NCBI GenBank assembly: GCA_003520455.1
Contig: DOUV01001088.1
Coordinates: 1-10,179 of the forward strand
Reading direction: 5' to 3'
Length of the DNA stretch: 10,179 bases
DNA from: Chloroflexota bacterium
GTDB taxonomy: Bacteria; Chloroflexota; Anaerolineae; Ardenticatenales; Ardenticatenaceae
The first letter of the stretch is position 1. Every line of letters starts with the position of its first letter. Below are positions 5,270 to 10,179 of the stretch, piece by piece. The translations under genes were made by a program, and so were the position numbers. Below the pieces are notes generated by a model. That model saw only the letters and a list, made by a program, of their open reading frames with translations. It did not search any database and was not told the DNA's origin.

Positions 5270-7792
5270 TTACCCCCCATTCGACGGCGTGGGCAGCGGC
5301 GTAGCCGAGGTGTAGGGCAGCCGGTAGACGCCGCCGGTCGTAAGCAGATAGAGTGCCCCTGCGTTGGTATCGACCGCCAGATCGCGGATGGTCCCCCACG
5401 ATTCGTTCGCGGGTGGAAGGTACTGCGCCAGCAATTCGCCGCGCTTGGAGAAGCGCAGCACCCGCTCCCCATCCGCCAGGAAGAGATCTGTACTCTCGGG
5501 CGGCTCCGTTGCGAGCACCAGCGGCGAGGTCAGCGGAGGCTCGATGGCCGGGAGCGAAAAGTCGCGCAGCTTCCCACTATTCAGCCGTGAGACCTTCCCC
5601 TGGTCCTGCAAGATGTAGATATCGCCATCAATCCCCATCTGGAGTGGCGGCCCCAGCTCGGCCGAGGCCTCAGCCGTAATCCAACTGCTCGGCGGATTTG
5701 AGTACCCACCGCTGCCGTCGGGAACATACTTCCAGACTTGTTTGTGCTCGCGATCCAGCAGGTAGAGATTGCCGAAATAGGGCTCGATCGCGACGACCCG
5801 GGCGTCCACCGGGGTGAACGGCAAGATCCGGACCGTGTTCGCAGCCGGGTCGAACTCGGCTACCTGCCCACTTGCGGTCAGTACGATCAGTGCCGCCTCG
5901 CGATCGTTACCCTTGGGCATCCAGGTCAGGAACTGAGGTGTGCCGAGTGTCCCATTCGTCGCCTGCTGGCCGCCATAGACCACCGGCGACTGCGACGCGA
6001 GCGAGCCGTCCACCGGCCTGGTCGCACTCAGACGGTAGATGGCGCCCTCATGAAGATCGAGCGCGTAGACGTCGTCGCCGGCGACCGCGATGTTCACCGG
6101 CTGAGCTGACTCACTCAGTGCGGCCAGCCGGGTGGGCGTGAGGCGGATAATGTTGAGCGTGCGATCCAGCATATCCTGGGCACGCTCGCGCATCTGGCGC
6201 AACTCGACGCTGTTGGGTTGGATGGTCTCGGCGGCTTCGATCTCGGCCTGCGCCTGTTGCACGAGCTGCGCCGCCTCAGCAGTCGGTGCTGCTTGCGCCT
6301 GTTCCAGGTAGGCCTGGGCGGCCGCCGCATGCTCGTTATAGGCTGAGTTGCGTGTGCTCCCCTGGCGCCAGACCAGGAAGGCAGTCAGCGTCAGTGCCAG
6401 GAGTGGCAGCCCGACCGCCGCCAGCAGCCACAAGGCCCGTCGATCGCGCGGCGGGCCATCGCGCTGCGCACTTGTGGCCCCAGGCTTCCTGGGCGGTGGT
6501 ACTTCGCCTCCCGGCAACAGCTGGTACAGAAGACTCTGGAGAAACCTCCAGACGGTCGCAATCGCGCCCACAAACAGCTGGCCAACGGAATCGAGCAGTG
6601 GCCCGGTGCGCTGAACCAGGGGGCCGAGCGCCCGCTGCGACCAACGGAGCGTGGCGATGATCGCGCCAACTGCCATGGCCAGGATGGCGTAGATTGTAGC
6701 TACACCGATTCGAAGAGCGCCGAGCAGACTCCCGCGAGCCGGCCTGCGAGTTGGTGCCCGCTCAGCTATTCGGTCAAGGCGCCGTGGGGTGGGAAGCGCC
6801 TTGGGCTCGTCCGGAGACCCCACCTGGCTGGCCGGCTCCAGCCGCGAGCGACGGGTTGGACGGTGTGGGCGCGGCTCGGGCTCGACCTCCTGGCGCGGAC
6901 GGCTTGCGGGCGGAGGAGCAGGTGGCTCAGCTGATACCTTGTCGGGGGGTGGCGCGGCCGGTTCGACCGGTGTCGTCGGCTCCGTCTCCCCGTACCACCA
7001 GGCGTCGCGTTCGCGCTCGCTCGAGGAGAGCCCTCGCGGTTCTCCGCGGCGACGCCTGGCGCTCTCGCGGATCGACGGGCCCGGTGCCGTGGCAACCGTG
7101 CGGCGACCGGTCTGCTCGCCGACACGGATCACCATGGCCGAGAAGTCCTGACCCTGTGCCAGATCAGCCAGCGAGCCAGCCGCGTCCTGGGCGCTCTCCG
7201 AAGTGAGTGCTGCCTCAATCGCGTCCGGAGGTGCCAGGGTCGGCAGGTGGGAGGCGGTGAGGGCGACCACATCGTGTGGCTTGAGCGTGAAGTGAGCCAG
7301 CCTCACCTGAACGGCGTAGCTCTCGCCGAGAGGAGTCAGGGCGGGTGCGTCGCCGGTCTGCAGATCGTCAAATGAGCGTGGGAAGCGAGTCACAGCCGCG
7401 TTGCGGGCGATGTAGGTGAGAGCCGGGCCAGCCTGTCCGAGGTAGAGGTCGCTGCCACGCATGACGACGCAGTTCAGCCCGGCCCAAATCTGCTGGTCGG
7501 GCATGGCATTGGCGTTCTCTTGCAGGAGCAGGGCGTTGGCAGCCTCGGCGGCAGCATTGAGAGCGCCGGTGATCCCGCCGCGGGCCTTGCGAAAAGCTTC
7601 GGTGGCGGCTTTCACCAGGCGCTCGCTGGCGATATCCCAGAGCTCTGCCGGGGCCGAAACCTCGACCAACACGTAGAGCCGCCCCCGCTCCCCCTCGATT
7701 GAGCCCATCTCGGGGGGCGAGACGCGGCGCTCACCCTCAATGAGACTGAGTTCTACAACCTCCGCGCTCAGGTCCAGCGCGTCATCGGCCAA
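5270..7792 (-). CDS. Membrane protein with degenerate PP2C-like domain and C-terminal six-bladed beta-propeller
   Basis: An 840-residue multidomain protein. Residues about 35-225 follow the PP2C (PPM) strand order: GSDLYLGQAGPALTYI (113-128) sits where GDSRAYL is expected, DVVALTASH (174-182) where the LCSDG motif is, and QDFSAMVIRV (215-224) where DNITVVVV is. The ADGMGG-equivalent reads VEVSAP (43-48). Most metal-binding Asp residues are therefore missing, implying a pseudophosphatase. Residues 230-355 are a Pro/Arg/Glu-rich disordered linker. Hydrophobic segments lie at 357-381 and 453-475, with a weaker one at 403-427. An Ala/Gln/Glu-rich helical stretch covers 484-548. Six repeated strand groups at 566-827 (VYALDLHEGAIYRL, LYLLDREHKQVWKY, IYILQDQGKVSRL, LYLLTTGGVYRL) resemble an NHL-type propeller, probably extracytoplasmic. 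The TTG start has a strong GGAGGT (7803-7798). It lies 15 bases upstream of tsaD. Role unknown; possibly envelope signalling. Confidence 0.75.
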   Translation of the reverse strand: MADDALDLSAEVVELSLIEGERRVSPPEMGSIEGERGRLYVLVEVSAPAELWDIASERLVKAATEAFRKARGGITGALNAAAEAANALLLQENANAMPDQQIWAGLNCVVMRGSDLYLGQAGPALTYIARNAAVTRFPRSFDDLQTGDAPALTPLGESYAVQVRLAHFTLKPHDVVALTASHLPTLAPPDAIEAALTSESAQDAAGSLADLAQGQDFSAMVIRVGEQTGRRTVATAPGPSIRESARRRRGEPRGLSSSERERDAWWYGETEPTTPVEPAAPPPDKVSAEPPAPPPASRPRQEVEPEPRPHRPTRRSRLEPASQVGSPDEPKALPTPRRLDRIAERAPTRRPARGSLLGALRIGVATIYAILAMAVGAIIATLRWSQRALGPLVQRTGPLLDSVGQLFVGAIATVWRFLQSLLYQLLPGGEVPPPRKPGATSAQRDGPPRDRRALWLLAAVGLPLLALTLTAFLVWRQGSTRNSAYNEHAAAAQAYLEQAQAAPTAEAAQLVQQAQAEIEAAETIQPNSVELRQMRERAQDMLDRTLNIIRLTPTRLAALSESAQPVNIAVAGDDVYALDLHEGAIYRLSATRPVDGSLASQSPVVYGGQQATNGTLGTPQFLTWMPKGNDREAALIVLTASGQVAEFDPAANTVRILPFTPVDARVVAIEPYFGNLYLLDREHKQVWKYVPDGSGGYSNPPSSWITAEASAELGPPLQMGIDGDIYILQDQGKVSRLNSGKLRDFSLPAIEPPLTSPLVLATEPPESTDLFLADGERVLRFSKRGELLAQYLPPANESWGTIRDLAVDTNAGALYLLTTGGVYRLPYTSATPLPTPSNGG

Positions 7793-7812
7793 CGCACACC
7801 TCCGGCATCTGG

Positions 7813-7842
7813 GTTGAAAGTTGCGGGTTGCAAGGTTGAAGG
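7813..7842 (+). repeat. Heptanucleotide repeat array, GTTGAAA-type
   Basis: Consecutive units GTTGAAA (7813-7819), GTTGCGG (7820-7826) and GTTGCAA (7827-7833), one extra base, then GTTGAAG (7835-7841). They fill most of the 90-base gap between sbcD and the propeller gene. AGGTTGAAGG (7833-7842) is the inverse of CCTTCAACCT at 7887-7896, so the gap could fold back on itself. Confidence 0.6.
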
Positions 7843-7880
7843 CTCAACATCCTTAGAACCTTCGTCCGTCACCTGGAACT

Positions 7881-7894
7881 TGTCAACCTTCAAC
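7881..7894 (-). repeat. Heptanucleotide units spanning the sbcD stop
   Basis: On the minus strand GTTGAAG (7894-7888) is followed by GTTGACA (7887-7881). The sbcD TGA (7885-7883) lies in the second unit, and the last residues (VEG) are encoded by the first unit and its junction. It is the same unit family as at 7813-7842 but on the opposite strand. Confidence 0.55.
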
Positions 7895-9112
7895 CTGTTC
7901 CTCCCATAACATATCAGCATGCTCCAACAGCACGCGCGCCCGCTCGGGAGGAACTTGTTTCACTTCAAGATACCGCACGAGCAACTCGCGCGGACTCATC
8001 GCTGCGACCGTCTCCTGGTCCCCCAACCGCAGGCGTGCCGGGCGATCCACCTCGCGCACGATCGCGGCAACGTGCGCGGCGCTCGCCAGGAGTTCGCGCA
8101 ACTCGCGGTCGTGCAGCCCGACCGCGGCTTCAGGGGTCGTTTTGACCACAAGTTTCACCACCGCGTCGGCGATCTCGTGCTTCGCGATCGCGCGCCGGAC
8201 CTCGTTGAGCGGGTCGGTGCTGCTGCGAGTATCGACCGCGATGCTGAGGAAGGGACGTGTGGGTGTCTCCTCGAAGGTCCAGCGCGTCGGGCCATCGCCG
8301 ATCTCGACGACGACGAACCCTTTGGGTTCGCGCGCCTCGCCGAAATCAATTCGCTCGATGCTGCCGGCGTAGACCATGGGGGGGTGGTCTACCAGCGTAG
8401 GCAGCGCCTGGTGCTTATGAATGTGCCCGAGCGCAATATAATCGAACTTGGGATTTGCCAGGAGCGCGCGCTCGACGACGATATCCTGTCCGAGCAGCAC
8501 ATTGCGCTCGGAACCGTAGACAGCGCCCTCGACGGTCCCGTGGAACGCCAGCACCGCCGGAACATCGTCATCCACTCGTTTTGCCAGCGCATCGAGAATC
8601 TGGCGAAGCCGCGCCTCGATCTCGTCGTTGACCTGCGCCGCGGTCAAGCCGCGAAATTCATCCTTGGTCAGAAGATACGAGCGCAACACCCAGGGCATCG
8701 CCGCGATCTGCACCGCCCCACGCTTTGTCGGGATCGATTGGAGCTGCGGCTTTTGCGCGACGGTCACGTGGTCAATCGCCAGGGTGTCGAAGATCTCGAC
8801 GCTGTGGGCTCGATTCAGCGCATTCGGGAGGTCGTGGTTGCCGACCAGTAGGAACGTTGGGACCCTGGCCTGGCTCAGGCGACGAATGCGCCGGGCGAAC
8901 TCGCGTTGATGGGTTGGGCTGGGATCGCGATTCTTGAAGGCATCCCCGGTGAAAAGCACGAGATCAATATCCTTCTCGATCGCGAAATCCACAACGTAGT
9001 CGAAGGCGCGCAAGAAATCCATCAAGCGCGTGCTCAGACCGGTTTCGGGATCGAGCCTGCCGTAGTTCTCGACACCCAGGTGCAGGTCGCTGAAATGCAG
9101 TAAACGAATCAC
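7883..9112 (-). CDS. sbcD: DNA repair exonuclease, SbcD/Mre11-like subunit
   Basis: A 409-residue Mre11/SbcD-family nuclease. With the ATPase SbcC/Rad50 it trims blocked DNA ends and cleaves hairpins in the cytoplasm. The two-metal phosphoesterase motifs are complete: D9-L-H11 (FSDLHLG), G56-D57 with N61-R62, G91-N-H-D94, H191 in AFHGTVEGA, and G229-H-I-H232. The C-terminal 130 residues form the usual capping and SbcC-contact region, less conserved. The start is a GTG at 9112 with AAAGGA five bases upstream (9123-9118), matching the standard MIRLLHFSDLHLG N-terminus. No sbcC lies immediately downstream; instead the propeller gene follows after 90 bases. The partner is expected elsewhere in the genome, or this is a stand-alone YhaO-like paralogue. 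The final residues derive from a heptanucleotide repeat. The open frame on the opposite strand is a shadow. Confidence 0.9.
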   Translation of the reverse strand: MIRLLHFSDLHLGVENYGRLDPETGLSTRLMDFLRAFDYVVDFAIEKDIDLVLFTGDAFKNRDPSPTHQREFARRIRRLSQARVPTFLLVGNHDLPNALNRAHSVEIFDTLAIDHVTVAQKPQLQSIPTKRGAVQIAAMPWVLRSYLLTKDEFRGLTAAQVNDEIEARLRQILDALAKRVDDDVPAVLAFHGTVEGAVYGSERNVLLGQDIVVERALLANPKFDYIALGHIHKHQALPTLVDHPPMVYAGSIERIDFGEAREPKGFVVVEIGDGPTRWTFEETPTRPFLSIAVDTRSSTDPLNEVRRAIAKHEIADAVVKLVVKTTPEAAVGLHDRELRELLASAAHVAAIVREVDRPARLRLGDQETVAAMSPRELLVRYLEVKQVPPERARVLLEHADMLWEEQVEG

Positions 9113-9129
9113 GCTCGTCCTTTCGGTCA

Positions 9130-9163
9130 GTTGCGCGTTGAAGGTTCTCGTTCAACCTGAACC
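9130..9163. repeat. Heptanucleotide repeat and hairpin between comEA and sbcD
   Basis: Plus-strand units GTTGCGC (9130-9136), GTTGAAG (9137-9143) and GTTCTCG (9144-9150). GTTGAA (9137-9142) pairs with TTCAAC (9151-9156) as a 6-bp stem with an 8-base loop. Read on the minus strand, GGTTCAG and GTTGAAC (9163-9150) begin directly after the comEA stop. It could act as a weak 3'-end hairpin. Confidence 0.5.
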
Positions 9164-9799
9164 CTACTTCACCATGATCAAATCCTTGATCTTCGTGAAG
9201 AGTTTGTCGCCGATGCCGGTCACGAGTTTGACCTCGTCGATCGAGTGGAATGGGCCGTTGGCCGTGCGGTAGTCGACGATTCGCTGGGCGATCACGGGAC
9301 CGATCCCGGGAAGTTGGTCGAGTTCTTCGGGCGAGGCGGTGTTGATGTTGATTGGCCTGATGCCCGGGGCTCCACCGTTGCCGCCGCGCTCTTCCCGCGG
9401 GGCGTTCGGTGCTGTGCCGGTGATCGGGCCCGGGGTGGGCGCCGTGCCGCGCGCGGGAACGTGAATGTGCATCCCATCGCTCACTCCCTCCGCACGATTG
9501 ACGATCACCGGGTCGGCCTCAGCAGTCAAGCCACCCGCCGCCGCGAGCGCATCCTCCACGCGACTATCGGGCGGCAAAAAGTAGACATCCGGGTGGGCGA
9601 CCTCGCCACTGACGAAAACCGCGAGCGGCGCGGGGGTCGTCGTGGGCGCCATCGTGACCGTTGGGGCGGGGGTTGGCTCAATCAGTTGGAGCTCGACTCC
9701 AGGCCGCTGAGCGCCCCACCACTGCAACAGGCCAACTACACCCACACTGGCGATGAAAGTTGCCAGGTGGCCGCGGTTTCGTTCGAACCATGCTCGCAT
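9164..9799 (-). CDS. comEA: ComEA-like DNA-binding protein (helix-hairpin-helix, SLBB domain)
   Basis: A 211-residue envelope protein of the competence ComEA family, which binds incoming DNA outside the cytoplasmic membrane and hands it to the ComEC channel. An uncleaved membrane anchor spans about 11-28 after a basic N-terminus (RAWFERNRG). A Pro/Thr/Ala linker follows at 41-58, then an SLBB-type domain at 59-115 (VFVSGEVAHPDVYFLP, DALAAAGGLT). After a second Gly/Pro linker comes the paired helix-hairpin-helix domain at 150-211 (INTASPEELDQLPGIGPVIAQRI and VTGIGDKLFTKI). The start at 9799 has GGGAG (9810-9806) six bases upstream and puts the anchor at the N-terminus; the frame extends to 9931, but the extra 44 residues overlap the promoter. 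comEC, often adjacent, is not seen. SLBB proteins can also serve polysaccharide export, but the HhH pair favours DNA binding. Confidence 0.9.
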   Translation of the reverse strand: MRAWFERNRGHLATFIASVGVVGLLQWWGAQRPGVELQLIEPTPAPTVTMAPTTTPAPLAVFVSGEVAHPDVYFLPPDSRVEDALAAAGGLTAEADPVIVNRAEGVSDGMHIHVPARGTAPTPGPITGTAPNAPREERGGNGGAPGIRPININTASPEELDQLPGIGPVIAQRIVDYRTANGPFHSIDEVKLVTGIGDKLFTKIKDLIMVK

Positions 9800-9850
9800 T
9801 GGCGTCTCCCTGCACACCCCCCGCACCGAGAGGACAGAGACGTCCGAGAC

Positions 9851-9879
9851 ATTATAGTTGAAGGCCCGGTTGCGAACAA
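9851..9879 (-). promoter_or_regulatory. Promoter of comEA
   Basis: On the minus strand TTGTTC (9879-9874), a 17-base spacer and a perfect TATAAT (9856-9851), predicting a start near 9844 and a 45-base leader before the comEA ATG. The same A/T-rich patch read on the plus strand gives AGGACA (9831-9836), 16 bases, TATAGT (9853-9858), a possible divergent promoter. Confidence 0.55.
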
Positions 9880-10042
9880 GGGCCGGAGGAAGGACAATAT
9901 GTCTACTAGTCAGGCCCGAACTGAGCGGCACCCAGGAATGATATTGAGAGGGGCCGGCCCTTCACTCTCGGCTCAGGGCTCAGCCGGGCGATGACTCAGG
10001 ACCGCTCCCGCATCCAGTTTGGCCCTAAACATTTGTTCGAGT

Positions 10043-10051
10043 ATTATAGCA
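10043..10051 (-). promoter_or_regulatory. Candidate extended -10 promoter, distal to comEA
   Basis: On the minus strand TGC-TATAAT (10051-10043) is a perfect extended -10. A transcript would start near 10036 and reach comEA after about 237 bases, passing through the proximal promoter. No good -35 is visible. It shares the TGTGCTA context with the candidate phosphoesterase promoter at 1193-1185. Confidence 0.4.
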
Positions 10052-10129
10052 CAAATCCGTGCAGAATCCATCCTGTCTTTGGCCGGGGGTGTACGCAGGA
10101 GTTGTCCGGCAGGTGGCGGCGCCAGCAGA

Positions 10130-10179
10130 ACCTAACCCCCCGGCCCCCTTCCCTCGCAGGGAAGGGGGAGGCGGAGGGC
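10130..10179. repeat. Palindromic repeat element (CCCCCTTCCCT hairpin), partial at window edge
   Basis: A perfect 11-bp inverted repeat, CCCCCTTCCCT (10144-10154) and AGGGAAGGGGG (10158-10168), with the loop CGC, preceded by AACCTAACCCCC and followed by AGGCGGAGGGC at the edge. This sequence style is familiar as an abundant intergenic repeat in Chloroflexia genomes (recalled, not searched). There is no U tract on either side, so it is more likely a REP-like element than a terminator. Confidence 0.65.

Larger units (their letters stand above)
9800..10140. other. Non-coding region upstream of comEA
   Basis: No recognisable gene. Besides the comEA promoter it holds the palindrome GGGCCGGCCC (9951-9960), a tandem heptamer GGCTCAG x2 (9970-9983), and a second minus-strand extended -10, TGC-TATAAT, ending at 10043, which would give a long comEA leader. 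A plus-strand ORF of 31 codons (9899-9994) has a good GGAGGAAGGA ribosome site, but it runs through the repeat and palindrome and resembles nothing known, so it is not called as a gene. Confidence 0.45.

Noticed and set aside
7881..7886. TTGACA on the minus strand as a -35 box for the propeller gene
   Set aside because: It arises from a heptamer unit, and no -10 hexamer lies at 16-18 bases.
7813..7894. CRISPR-like array
   Set aside because: Units are 7 bases with no spacers and few copies; these are short tandem repeats.
7919..8851. 310-codon plus-strand frame opposite sbcD
   Set aside because: Complementary-strand shadow of a well-supported gene; no recognisable domain.
9245..9898. Plus-strand frame opposite comEA
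   Set aside because: Shadow of comEA; only its last 31 codons have an independent ribosome site, treated separately.

Overview
The window is a GC-rich bacterial chromosomal segment. Promoters are sigma70-like (TATAAT boxes stand out against the GC background), GTG and TTG starts are used, and short palindromic and heptanucleotide repeats sit in the intergenic gaps. Gene content, protein style and the CCCCCTTCCCT/AGGGAAGGGGG hairpin repeat at the right edge suggest Chloroflexota, probably class Chloroflexia (Roseiflexus/Chloroflexus-like). This is inferred from pattern and was not checked by search. It is mostly a housekeeping region, with no phage, transposase, CRISPR or tRNA.

Layout. 1-210 (-): start of a lipoprotein that runs off the left edge. 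350-1102 (-): calcineurin-like phosphoesterase. 1103-1321: divergent promoter region with a 20-bp dyad. 1322-3128 (+): tightly overlapping operon tsaE-tsaB-rimI. The remaining genes are all on the minus strand, in transcription order: comEA-like (9799-9164), sbcD-like (9112-7883), an 840-residue membrane protein with a degenerate PP2C-like domain and a beta-propeller (7792-5270), tsaD (5254-4175), and rdgB (3855-3241), which converges on rimI. 9800-10179 is non-coding apart from one doubtful 31-codon ORF.

How they work together. TsaE, TsaB and TsaD are three of the four bacterial proteins needed for the t6A37 tRNA modification; TsaC/YwlC is not here. They lie on opposite strands about 2 kb apart. 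RimI is a GNAT acetyltransferase that commonly travels with tsaB. RdgB cleans the nucleotide pool, SbcD is a DNA-end nuclease subunit, and ComEA binds DNA at the envelope, so the minus-strand set has a loose genome-maintenance and DNA-uptake flavour.

The least described parts are (1) the pseudophosphatase/propeller membrane protein next to tsaD, whose plan resembles a PknD-type receptor kinase with the kinase replaced by a dead PP2C fold, and (2) heptanucleotide repeat tracts that abut or contain the stop codons of tsaD, sbcD and comEA.
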